Below are positions 1 through 8,627 of a DNA stretch of 24,272 nucleotides, piece after piece. The DNA comes from Willaertia magna (Eukaryota; Heterolobosea; Eutetramitea; Acrasida; Naegleriidae): assembly GCA_902984215.1 (NCBI GenBank), contig CADWAF010000654.1, positions 1-24,272 on the forward strand, in the 5' to 3' direction. A model generated the notes under the pieces. The model was not told the origin of the DNA and searched no databases. It saw only the letters and a program-made list of their open reading frames with translations. The position numbers and the translations under genes are program-made. Position 1 is the stretch's first letter. Each line of letters starts with the position of its first letter.

Positions 1-5
1 AAAAA

Positions 6-3000
6 ATGAATTTAGGTTCTCAACAACAAGATGTCTATTACATTTCCGATGATGAAAATAATAATAATAATGCAGAAGATGACGATTTATTCTCTTCCGA
101 TTTTACTTTAAATCAACAAAAAGAAGATAAAAAAGAAGAAGAAGAAATGGTTAATAAACAACAATTAGAAAATAAAGAAAATATAATAACTACTATTATT
201 AATAATAATAAAGAAGAAGAAGAAGAAGAAAATTCATTTAATTTAGCATCTCCAACACAACCGCAACCAAATATTCAAGAAGAAGAATTAACAACAACAA
301 TTAGTTCAACAACAATAATAACGAAAGAAGAAGAAGAAACAAATAATAATGAAAATGAACAACAAGAAGAAGAAATGACACTAAATAATGACGAACAGAA
401 TAATAATAATAATAAAACAATGGAAGAACAAGAAGAAGAAGAAGATGATTTTTTTACAAGTGACATGAATACACAACAACAACATTTATCAAATAATAAT
501 AATAAATTTACTCAAAAATCTCAAACGTCGTTATTATTAAATAATAATTCAATAAATAATAATACAACAATAATAAATACAACAACAACAACAATAAATA
601 ATTATTTAAATGAAACACAATCACTTTTAGATAATATAGATAATAATGATAATATGGAAGAAGAAGATATTGAACTATTAAATGATTTAATTGATAATAT
701 GACACCACCTCATGAAGATAATAATAAAGATGAAGTTAATAATGAAGATTTTAATAATTTAAAAAAACGAAAATATTTATTACAGGAAAATGATGAAAAT
801 GAAGAAAATAATAGACCTGAACCTACAGAAGGATTTATTTCTGCTGCAAATCATAATTTTAAAAAGAAGAAAATTGTAAATATAAATAATGATTTTTTAT
901 CAAATTTTATAAATGATATACAATCATTAAATTATTTAAATAATACAAATGATAATAATTTAAATAATAATAATAATACAGATAATAATAATAATTTAAA
1001 TAATAAAATTAATGATATGATGATAAGTGATGAAAATAAAGAAGAAGAAGAAGAAAAACCACCTGAAACGTTTGGATTTGTTAAAAGTACAACAATTAAA
1101 AATAATTCTAATAATAGTAATTTTAGAAATTTAAATAATAATAATTTAAATAATAAAAAGGATTATAATAGTTTTTTAAATGATTTTATTAATGAATTAA
1201 ATCATCCAACAGTTAATGATATTTTAAATAATAATGAACAAGTAGATAATAATAATCAAATAAATAATAAAATGGTGACAGATAAAGAAGAAAATGAAAG
1301 ACCAGAAACATTTGTAAACGCCAAAAATGTAAATAATATTACAAAAATGAAAGAAGAAAATAATGAAGAACAATTACTTCCAGAAACAATTGGTTTTGTT
1401 AGTGCAAAATCAACAAGTAATTTTAAAAAACCGACAACAACATTAATAACGTCACACAAAGAAGAAAATGATGAAAAACAAGAAATTGAAAGATTGCCTG
1501 AAACGTTTGGTTTTGTAAGTGCTAAAAGTTCAAATCATTTTACAAAAACAATTACTAATAAGGGTAATGTTATGGTTGAATCATTACCGCCAGCAACTAA
1601 TGGTTTTATTTCGGCGGGAAAATCAACAAAATCAAATTTTTTACAAAATTTTATAAAAGATTTACAAGAACCTTTACAACAAAAAGAACAAACATTTAAT
1701 AAACAAGAAAGTGACGATGATGAAATTAATGATGAAGATTTAAAAGAAATTTTACAACATGAAGAATTATTATTAGAAAAGGAAAAACAAGAAAAACCTT
1801 TAGAAACATTTGGTTTTGTAAAGGCAAATAATAATTTTATAAAAAAACAGTCAACTTTAATGAATGAAAATATAGAAATGAATAATAATGAAATGAATAA
1901 TAATGAAATGAATAATAATGATAGACCTCCAGAAACATTTGGTTTTGTACCTCCAGAAACATTTGGTTTTGTAAATGCTAAAAATGTAAATAACGTTAAA
2001 AAACATACATTACAAAATGCAGTACAAACTACTTTACAAAACATGTTATTAAATAATAATCAATTAAATAATCAACAATTAAATAATAATCAACAAGATG
2101 AAAATAAAGAAAATGATAAACCTCCAGAAACATTTGGTTTTGTCAGTGCAAAATCTTCTAGTTTTAAAAAACCGTCAGCAATAACTCCACAAAAAGTAGA
2201 ACAAGAAGAAAATAATGAAACAGAAAATAATGACAAACCTCCAGAAACGTTTGGTTTTGTTAGTGCAAAATCAACAAATAGTAGTAATTTTAAAAAACCA
2301 ACAACCACTATTGTAAATAACAGTCCTAATAAGGTAAATAATAGTCCTAATAATGTCGATAATAGTACAAATCAAGAAAGACCTCCAGAAACATTTGGTT
2401 TTGTAAGTGCAAAGCGGTCAACTGGTAATAATAATTTTAACAACAAAAATAGTAATAACAAAAATAACAAACAACAAAAAAGTTCATCCTTTTTAGATAG
2501 TTTTATGAAAGATATTCAAAATATTTCCAATTTAGTAGATGATGAAACAAAACAATTAATTACAATAGATAACAATAATAACGATAACGATAATAACAAT
2601 GATAATAATGAAAGACCTCCTGCCACTAGTGGATTTATTTCAGCTGCTTCTACAAAATCGTCATCATTTAATAGCTCTCCTTCTTCTTCTTCTTTTAAAA
2701 CGCCATTAAAAACAATGAATAATCAACAACAACAACAAAAACAACAACAACAACAAACGACAATGACACCAAAAAGTGATTTTTTATCAAAATTTATTGC
2801 CGATGTTAATAATGGTACTTTTAGTGACAATAACGAAAATAATAATAGTTCAACATTAACAACACCATTTAAAACGCCATCATCATCCAGTGGTGTTAAT
2901 AATAGTAGTAATAATAACAACAGTAATAGAAGATTGTCAAATGTATCATCATCTAGTAGTTCATTACTTTCCACTCCTCAATCATCTTCTCAAATGTCAA

Positions 3001-6000
3001 CATCATTATTTAAAACGCCACAAAAAAGAGATGTCAAAACACCATTTAGTGCTTATTATAATAATTCTTCTAATAATAATAAGACAACAACAACAACACC
3101 TACAACAACTACGGCAACACCAACCAATAGAATTTTAAGCATTCCAAAAAAGAAGAAATTTGTTACACCAATGAAATCGTTACAAGCTTTTGAAGAGGCA
3201 CAAAGGCGGGAAAGAAATAATATTGTAAAAAATACAACAAATAACGGTTCAACAACGTTGACAACAAGTACAACAAAAAAGGAAGGAAGTGGTTCCAGTT
3301 TAGATCCAATTATTCCACCAAATTGGATTCCAATGAAGAAAACAAGTTTACAAAGAAAAGCAACAAATTCAAAAAAAATACCACTTTCTAAATTAGGAAC
3401 TTGTCAACATTTAAATTTATTAAAAACAAAATTAAATAATTCCATTTTAGAAATGAATAGTTTAAAAGCAAAAGATTTTAAATTTAATCACAAAGATTTT
3501 CCTTTTTGTAAAGAATTACAAAATTTAATTTTTACAATTTTTAAAAAAAATTTAGAAATTATTGGAGTTGATGAAATTTTTAAAATTTGTAAACATTTAG
3601 GAATTGTAAATCGTAAAATTGAATGGTTTGACAATCATTATCGTTTTATTGTGTGGAAATTGGCGTGTATGGATAGAACTTTTCCAAATTATGTCACAAC
3701 GACGACAAGTTTACAAAATGTTGTTGACAACCATGTCACAGATAATTTTCCAGAAGTGGTTGACAATACTTGTCACAAAAATAGATTTTTAACGTGTGAA
3801 AAAGTTATTGGACAATTAATTTATAGATATAACGTAGAGTACTGTTTAGGAAAAAGATCTTGTTTACAACAAATTACGGAACAAGATCAACCACCTTCTA
3901 AATTTATGATTTTAATGGTCGCTTCCATTTCTAGTAATAATACAAATTCCGATAATTCCGAAAATAAAATTATTGAATTAACGGATGGATGGTATTCTAT
4001 AAAAGGAAAATTAGATGAAACACTTTCCCGATATGTAGAATGGTTTAAATTAAGAGAAGGACAAAAACTTAAAATTTGCGGAGCTCAATTTTCGGAACAA
4101 ACGGAAGCCGGACATCCATTAGAAATTTCTAATTGTTGTATTACTTTAAATGTAAATTCCGTAAAATTAGCAAAATGGGATGATCCGTTAGGATTCCAAC
4201 CGTTCCGAACACTTCCTTTTAAGTCAACTATAAAGTCCATTCAACCAAACGGAGGAACTATTCCTTTTTTACAAGTTATTGTAAAGAGAATCTTTCCGGT
4301 TCGTTTTATGGAAAAATTAGAAAATGGAACTTTTATTGTAAGAAGTGAAAATGCGGAAAATAAATTAAAAGAACAAAATGAAAGAGAGCGGGAAAGAAAG
4401 TCACAATTTTTAATGGAAAAATTTACACAAGAAATGTCACAAAAAGAATTACAAAAAATGTCACAGAAAAAATTGTCACAAAAAAAGAATGTGACAGGTG
4501 GAACACCTATAAATAGAATTTATGATGGACCATCACTTTATGAAGCTTTACAAAATTCAAATGATAAATTTACATTTTATTCACAATTACAAGACAAACA
4601 AAGAGAAACTTTACAAAATTATGAAAATAAATTACAACAAGAAAAGTCACAAAAAATTCAAGAAAAAATTCAAATGGAATTAGAAAATGATGTGACTTTT
4701 AATAGACAAGTAAATTCAATGATGAATGTTTTAATTGGTGATTGTTGTCAATTTACAAAAAAATTATTACAAAAAAGAAAATTATTAAATGGTGTTAAAA
4801 ATAATACACAAAATGTGTCACAAAATAATTGTGACAATAATTGTGACAATCACAGTGACAACAATACAAATATAGAAAATAATTGTGACAATAATTGTGA
4901 CAATATAGAAATGACAGAAAATGAAGATGACATTTCTGGAATTACCATAAATGAAAAAGAAGCAATGTTGACAATATGGAATCCACAAATAGAACATTTC
5001 GAACTATTTAAAGAAGGAAATATAGTTGACATATTTAGTAGTAAACCTTCTAAAAATAGTAATGATAATAATAGTTTAATGAAATCTATAAATACAACTA
5101 AATTTACTAAAATTAGAATTCATAAATATAGTTATCAACTAACAAATAAGGAAAAGGAATTATTTCATTTTAAAAATAGAAAAGTTTTTAAATTAATTGA
5201 TTTAATTAATCCTTTAAATTTTGTAAATGAAAATTTAATTGATTTAATTGGTGTTGTAATTTTTACAAAAGAATTACCAAAAAAAGAAAAGGACGGGATT
5301 TTAAAATTTATTACAATTTTAGATGACACTAGTTTTAATAATTTTACACAAAATAATTGTGACAATACTTTACAAAATAATAATCCACATGACAACATTC
5401 CAGAGATTACAAAAAAACCATTAACTTTACAAATTTCCTTTTTAGAAACAATGAAAAAACAATATGGCTATAAACTAATTGAAAATCAAATTTATTGTTT
5501 TTTTAATTTAAAATTTCATGAATATTCGTCACAATATAATTTAATTAAATGTTTTGTAACGGATCAAACTTTAATTTGTGAAAGACCGCCAAAAGAATTT
5601 ACACATTTAAAAAGAGAATTTTTATTAAATTTTTACAATGAAAATAAATTATTATTTGAAAATTATAAAAATTTATTAAAACAACAACAATTTATTTACA
5701 ATAACGATTACAATAAATTTGTAGAAAATAATTTGGAAGAAAATTTGGAAAATAATAATTTGGAAAATTCTTTACAAAATCCTTTACAAAATAATTTAGA
5801 AAATAATTTACAAAATAATTCTAAAAATGGAAAAGATGAATTAAATAATATTAGTTGTAATTTAATGATTGATATTCATCATCCTATTACAATAACTTTA
5901 ATTGATTCCAGTTTTGTAACATTAGAAAATTATAATTATCCAACAGTTCATTTACCAAATAATTTTAATTATTTACAAAATTTTAAAAATTCTTTACAAA

Positions 6001-6842
6001 ATTCTTTACAAAATAATTTACAAAATAATAATGAATTGTATAGTTATTATAAAAATTGTGAAGATATTTATACATTTACAATGAAATGTTATTTACAAAA
6101 TAATTCTATAAATGGAAGAGAACAAATCATTAAATTAAATGAAAATTTATTTGATCAATTTATTAATTGTACATTTTTACAACAAGAAGAAAATTCTCAA
6201 ACGACTATTTTACAAAATACTTTACAAAATAATAAAAATTATAATTTAGAAGAAATACCATTATGGATAAATAAATTAATTCAAGAAGGTATAATTTTAG
6301 AAGATGTTGATGATTATTCTATAAAAGTTCCAGATATAATTTTAAATTTAAAAGATTGTATGAATCATCATTATATGGCTAAATCTAGATTATTATTATT
6401 TAGAAATTTAAATACTTCTATAAATAAATCTATAAATAATAGTAGTTCTATAAATAGTAGTAGTTCTATAAATAATAACAAAGATAATAAAATGGAAGAT
6501 GACAATAATGAAATGAAAGATGAAGAAGAAGAAGAAGAAGAAATGATGATAAATAAAAAAGAAGAAGAATTAAATAATAATAACTTTTCACTATCCAATG
6601 TTTTAAAATTAATTTTTATGAAAACTAAATTTATTTTAAATGTAAATGATTTTGATGAAGAAGAATCAATTAAAAATCAATTATTTTATTGTACTAGAAA
6701 AGAATGGCATTATTTAATGTATCATTTTATTAATACTTTTATTAAACCTTTATATCGTTTTGTTTTATATAATAGTGATAGAGATGTTAAAGAAATTGAA
6801 TGTTTATGTTTAGATAAAGATGAATTAAATTTGGATTTTTAA
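6..6842 (+). CDS. BRCA2: BRCA2 homologue, recombination mediator
   Basis: Single-exon gene of 2278 aa. BRCA2 loads RAD51 onto single-stranded DNA during homologous recombination in the nucleus. Residues 270-940 carry 13 copies of a BRC-like core ([PL]PETFGFVSA type), most with the RAD51-binding FxxA signature. Residues about 1100-1280 match the BRCA2 helical domain, including the string DNHYRFIVWKLACMDRTFP. OB1 spans about 1297-1430 (ELTDGWYSIKG, then KLAKWDDPLGF). The Tower-like charged insert and return into OB2 run about 1440-1690 (LYEALQNS, LTIWNP), and OB3 begins near 1746 (DLIGVV). Residues 1-270 and the linkers are Asn/Glu-rich low complexity. About 450 residues beyond the recognisable OB3 have no counterpart I recognise. 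The ATG follows an A-run, the usual start context here, but the window edge hides anything upstream. Human BRCA2 is longer (3418 aa). Confidence 0.95.
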   Translation: MNLGSQQQDVYYISDDENNNNNAEDDDLFSSDFTLNQQKEDKKEEEEMVNKQQLENKENIITTIINNNKEEEEEENSFNLASPTQPQPNIQEEELTTTISSTTIITKEEEETNNNENEQQEEEMTLNNDEQNNNNNKTMEEQEEEEDDFFTSDMNTQQQHLSNNNNKFTQKSQTSLLLNNNSINNNTTIINTTTTTINNYLNETQSLLDNIDNNDNMEEEDIELLNDLIDNMTPPHEDNNKDEVNNEDFNNLKKRKYLLQENDENEENNRPEPTEGFISAANHNFKKKKIVNINNDFLSNFINDIQSLNYLNNTNDNNLNNNNNTDNNNNLNNKINDMMISDENKEEEEEKPPETFGFVKSTTIKNNSNNSNFRNLNNNNLNNKKDYNSFLNDFINELNHPTVNDILNNNEQVDNNNQINNKMVTDKEENERPETFVNAKNVNNITKMKEENNEEQLLPETIGFVSAKSTSNFKKPTTTLITSHKEENDEKQEIERLPETFGFVSAKSSNHFTKTITNKGNVMVESLPPATNGFISAGKSTKSNFLQNFIKDLQEPLQQKEQTFNKQESDDDEINDEDLKEILQHEELLLEKEKQEKPLETFGFVKANNNFIKKQSTLMNENIEMNNNEMNNNEMNNNDRPPETFGFVPPETFGFVNAKNVNNVKKHTLQNAVQTTLQNMLLNNNQLNNQQLNNNQQDENKENDKPPETFGFVSAKSSSFKKPSAITPQKVEQEENNETENNDKPPETFGFVSAKSTNSSNFKKPTTTIVNNSPNKVNNSPNNVDNSTNQERPPETFGFVSAKRSTGNNNFNNKNSNNKNNKQQKSSSFLDSFMKDIQNISNLVDDETKQLITIDNNNNDNDNNNDNNERPPATSGFISAASTKSSSFNSSPSSSSFKTPLKTMNNQQQQQKQQQQQTTMTPKSDFLSKFIADVNNGTFSDNNENNNSSTLTTPFKTPSSSSGVNNSSNNNNSNRRLSNVSSSSSSLLSTPQSSSQMSTSLFKTPQKRDVKTPFSAYYNNSSNNNKTTTTTPTTTTATPTNRILSIPKKKKFVTPMKSLQAFEEAQRRERNNIVKNTTNNGSTTLTTSTTKKEGSGSSLDPIIPPNWIPMKKTSLQRKATNSKKIPLSKLGTCQHLNLLKTKLNNSILEMNSLKAKDFKFNHKDFPFCKELQNLIFTIFKKNLEIIGVDEIFKICKHLGIVNRKIEWFDNHYRFIVWKLACMDRTFPNYVTTTTSLQNVVDNHVTDNFPEVVDNTCHKNRFLTCEKVIGQLIYRYNVEYCLGKRSCLQQITEQDQPPSKFMILMVASISSNNTNSDNSENKIIELTDGWYSIKGKLDETLSRYVEWFKLREGQKLKICGAQFSEQTEAGHPLEISNCCITLNVNSVKLAKWDDPLGFQPFRTLPFKSTIKSIQPNGGTIPFLQVIVKRIFPVRFMEKLENGTFIVRSENAENKLKEQNERERERKSQFLMEKFTQEMSQKELQKMSQKKLSQKKNVTGGTPINRIYDGPSLYEALQNSNDKFTFYSQLQDKQRETLQNYENKLQQEKSQKIQEKIQMELENDVTFNRQVNSMMNVLIGDCCQFTKKLLQKRKLLNGVKNNTQNVSQNNCDNNCDNHSDNNTNIENNCDNNCDNIEMTENEDDISGITINEKEAMLTIWNPQIEHFELFKEGNIVDIFSSKPSKNSNDNNSLMKSINTTKFTKIRIHKYSYQLTNKEKELFHFKNRKVFKLIDLINPLNFVNENLIDLIGVVIFTKELPKKEKDGILKFITILDDTSFNNFTQNNCDNTLQNNNPHDNIPEITKKPLTLQISFLETMKKQYGYKLIENQIYCFFNLKFHEYSSQYNLIKCFVTDQTLICERPPKEFTHLKREFLLNFYNENKLLFENYKNLLKQQQFIYNNDYNKFVENNLEENLENNNLENSLQNPLQNNLENNLQNNSKNGKDELNNISCNLMIDIHHPITITLIDSSFVTLENYNYPTVHLPNNFNYLQNFKNSLQNSLQNNLQNNNELYSYYKNCEDIYTFTMKCYLQNNSINGREQIIKLNENLFDQFINCTFLQQEENSQTTILQNTLQNNKNYNLEEIPLWINKLIQEGIILEDVDDYSIKVPDIILNLKDCMNHHYMAKSRLLLFRNLNTSINKSINNSSSINSSSSINNNKDNKMEDDNNEMKDEEEEEEEMMINKKEEELNNNNFSLSNVLKLIFMKTKFILNVNDFDEEESIKNQLFYCTRKEWHYLMYHFINTFIKPLYRFVLYNSDRDVKEIECLCLDKDELNLDF
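1875..1919 (+). repeat. 15-bp tandem repeat, three units
   Basis: The unit gaaatgaataataat is repeated three times exactly, encoding EMNNN three times. It lies directly before the duplicated BRC core at 1926-1973. Confidence 0.9.
1926..1973 (+). repeat. exact 24-bp tandem duplication of a BRC core
   Basis: Two base-identical 24-bp units (1926-1949 and 1950-1973) each encode PPETFGFV. The first copy therefore lacks the Ala of its FxxA motif. Perfect identity suggests a recent in-frame duplication. Confidence 0.95.
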
Positions 6843-7133
6843 TAATTATATTTAGATTTTTTTTTTTTTTTTGAAAAGAGTTAAGTCTTTAATATTTTAT
6901 TAAGAATTTAATAAATTGTTTAATAACTGATAATAACAGTTATAAATATTTTAAATTTCTTGTTCCAACAATTGTTAGTTATTAATTTACAACAAATATT
7001 TATTATTCAACTGTGTGATTCGAAAACAACAACTTTCTACTCTCCAACATCATTCACGGTAAACTTTAAGAATTTTTATAAAAATAAATTTATTTCGAAA
7101 AAACAGGGAACGTAAAACGCAACGAAAAAAAAA
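6843..7133. other. intergenic region with possible 5' UTR intron
   Basis: AT-rich gap between BRCA2 and the next gene. It contains a T-run just after the BRCA2 stop. An inverted repeat, ATAACTG at 6923-6929 and CAGTTAT at 6937-6943, also reads as two facing Myb-type TAACTG words. A GTAAAC...AACAG stretch at 7059-7106 (48 bp) has the size and ends of introns in this window and could be a 5' UTR intron of the downstream gene. No coding region is seen. Confidence 0.4.
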
Positions 7134-8069
7134 ATGTCTTCCATAATTCTTCCTGTTCTACAATTAACTCCACAACCAACCTATGTAGATCTTCCTCGCA
7201 AAACAAAATTAACAACAATAATCCTACCCACAAGTAATCCAGAACATGAAACAAATATTGTTATTCCTTCCTCTTCAAATAATGGTATAAACCTCCAAAT
7301 TTGGAAAGATACCATGACCTATTCATTTAACTGTAAGGAAGATTACAAACTATTGTTTAGACCTACTCAATCTATTTTAGGTCATCTTACAACAAATTAT
7401 TCTAAACAAACTAGTGTTTTTAAAGATTCTTATTATGGCCTCAGTAATAACATTATGCAAAAAAACAATGATGAATGGTTATTAAAGAGAGAATATAACA
7501 ATAAAACGAAATGGATTCATCAAATTACAAATCGAGCTACTAGCGGTAGTATATCAAATATTGGTCAACAACAACAATATTTACAATCTTTTATTCTAAC
7601 ATTTGATTGTTGTCCATTTGCTGACATGAAAGAAGAACAACTTTTTTTGTCTGTTGATATCACTAGAGATAAATATTTAGATTTAAACAATAAGGCAATT
7701 ATTTCAATTGATAAATTGTCATTTAAGGAAGGAGATCCATTTTGTTGTTGTTCTTATTTCTTTGTAAATGACGGTCATTTTGTAAAGGACGAAAAATTAT
7801 TGACTTTAATGAAAAAAGCAGCACTGCCAATAAGAAGTGTTTTTTTGGAATATTTATTTAGATATGACAGTAAAACTTACGATGATTTAATTGAAAAGTA
7901 TGGATTGGAGGATATTTGGTTTCATCCTTCTTTTCTTGAAGAACAATTAATTCCATTTAAAAACAGTGATAATTATTTTGATATTATGTATAGAATGGAA
8001 GGGTTAAGAGATGTAGAACCTTTAAGTCCAAAAGATAAGGATTACTATAAAGATTATCTCAGTGATTAA
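7134..8069 (+). CDS. CYTH/thiamine-triphosphatase-like protein, probably inactive
   Basis: 311 aa, single exon, ATG after an A-run. Several blocks resemble thiamine triphosphatase of the CYTH (triphosphate tunnel) superfamily. These are VFKDSYY (95-101, family FRDTYYDT), EWLLKRE (114-120, family HWLRRRE), FLSVDIT (171-177, family LRVDLDT) and ALPIRSVFLEYLFRY (230-244, family C-terminal helix with APxKxxxYLxRF). The first strand, normally ExExK, appears to align with MTYSFNC (61-67) and lacks the acidic and lysine residues. The WELK strand reads WIHQ (127-130). Metal and triphosphate binding are therefore doubtful. The family assignment comes from remembered motifs and is moderate; an unrelated fold is possible. 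The first 55 residues and the tail are not recognised. Confidence 0.5.
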   Translation: MSSIILPVLQLTPQPTYVDLPRKTKLTTIILPTSNPEHETNIVIPSSSNNGINLQIWKDTMTYSFNCKEDYKLLFRPTQSILGHLTTNYSKQTSVFKDSYYGLSNNIMQKNNDEWLLKREYNNKTKWIHQITNRATSGSISNIGQQQQYLQSFILTFDCCPFADMKEEQLFLSVDITRDKYLDLNNKAIISIDKLSFKEGDPFCCCSYFFVNDGHFVKDEKLLTLMKKAALPIRSVFLEYLFRYDSKTYDDLIEKYGLEDIWFHPSFLEEQLIPFKNSDNYFDIMYRMEGLRDVEPLSPKDKDYYKDYLSD

Positions 8070-8469
8070 TTGTATGTGTTTAGGTAGATTTTGTTTTTCT
8101 AATTCTGTTAAATACGTATAAGTATATTAATGGTTAGTAAAGTTAATTGTTTCTCTTTTGAAAAGACTATAAGGAACATTCAGGTAAGCAAATATAAAAA
8201 CTCTGTATCGCTATCTATTAATCCGTTTGTTTTTTTAAAAAAGTCATTTAGTTCACTTTTTTCTTAAGTTGAAGTAAAGCTGTATCGAGGTAAGCACTGA
8301 TCTCTTTGTGATTGAAAATAGTGGTTTGAAAGTGAGGATATAGATGTCTATATTGTTAATTGTTGAGAATTACATGATGGGAACCGCAACTTCACACAAA
8401 ACATATTTGTTTCTCAAAACCAAGTCGCTCAGTGAACCCAAGTCGCTCAGTAAACCAGATGGAATGTAA
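8070..8469. other. 400-bp intergenic stretch before the tRNA
   Basis: No reading frame of note. It contains a palindrome, ATATAGA-TG-TCTATAT, at 8338-8353, and an 18-bp direct repeat at 8420-8455. Two GTAAGC words preceded by G (near 8183 and 8290) resemble 5' splice sites, so untranslated exons of a transcript cannot be excluded. I see no RNA gene in it. Confidence 0.4.
8420..8455 (+). repeat. 18-bp tandem repeat, two units
   Basis: Units 8420-8437 and 8438-8455 begin ccaagtcgctcagt and differ at one base (G or A at the fifteenth position). They end 14 bp before the tRNA gene and are GC-rich for this genome. Confidence 0.9.
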
Positions 8470-8543
8470 GCAGCATTAGATCAGTTGGTTAGATCGTGAG
8501 CTTTACACGCTCAAGGTCACGTGTTCGAGCCACGTATGCTGTA
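8470..8543 (+). tRNA. tRNA-Val (anticodon UAC)
   Basis: A full cloverleaf can be drawn. The acceptor is GCAGCAT with ATGCTGT (one G-U at the end), followed by discriminator A at 8543. The D stem is GATC/GATC with a loop containing GG. The anticodon stem is TGAGC/GCTCA around TTTACAC, placing TAC at 8504-8506. The variable region is AGGTC. The T stem is ACGTG/CACGT with loop TTCGAGC. No intron is present. The internal B box (GTTCGAGCC) fits Pol III transcription. No CCA is encoded, as in eukaryotes. Confidence 0.95.
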
Positions 8544-8548
8544 AGTAA

Positions 8549-8554
8549 TTTTTT
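8549..8554 (+). terminator. Pol III T-run terminator of tRNA-Val
   Basis: Six T residues begin five bases after the discriminator base, the standard Pol III stop signal. Confidence 0.8.
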
Positions 8555-8627
8555 AATGGGCTTATTGTTGAGGATAAAACTTTATTGCAACTTTTCAACG
8601 AGGTGGTTTTAGTTTTCAAAACAAAAA

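Larger units (their letters stand above)
831..2800 (+). repeat. BRC-repeat array in BRCA2
   Basis: Thirteen copies of a Pro-Glu-Thr-Phe-Gly-Phe-Val core lie in the BRCA2 frame. FxxA (or its equivalent) begins at residues 277, 358, 436, 464, 503, 534, 604, 647, 655, 712, 751, 799 and 877. Eleven keep F-x-x-A. The copy at 358 reads FVKS and the copy at 647 is cut short as FVPP. Five copies are followed by a second motif, FLxxF[IM]x[DE][ILV], at residues 297, 390, 545, 829 and 926, probably equivalent to the LFDE helix of animal BRC repeats. Spacers are Asn/Gln/Lys-rich. Confidence 0.85.

Noticed and set aside
170..700. Minus-strand frames opposite the GAA/AAT repeats of BRCA2
   Set aside because: They arise from triplet repeats read backward (Ser/Leu/Val runs) and lack any gene character.
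8345..8385. C/D-box snoRNA candidate (ATGATGG near 8374)
   Set aside because: Box C is imperfect and no properly placed box D or closing stem was found.
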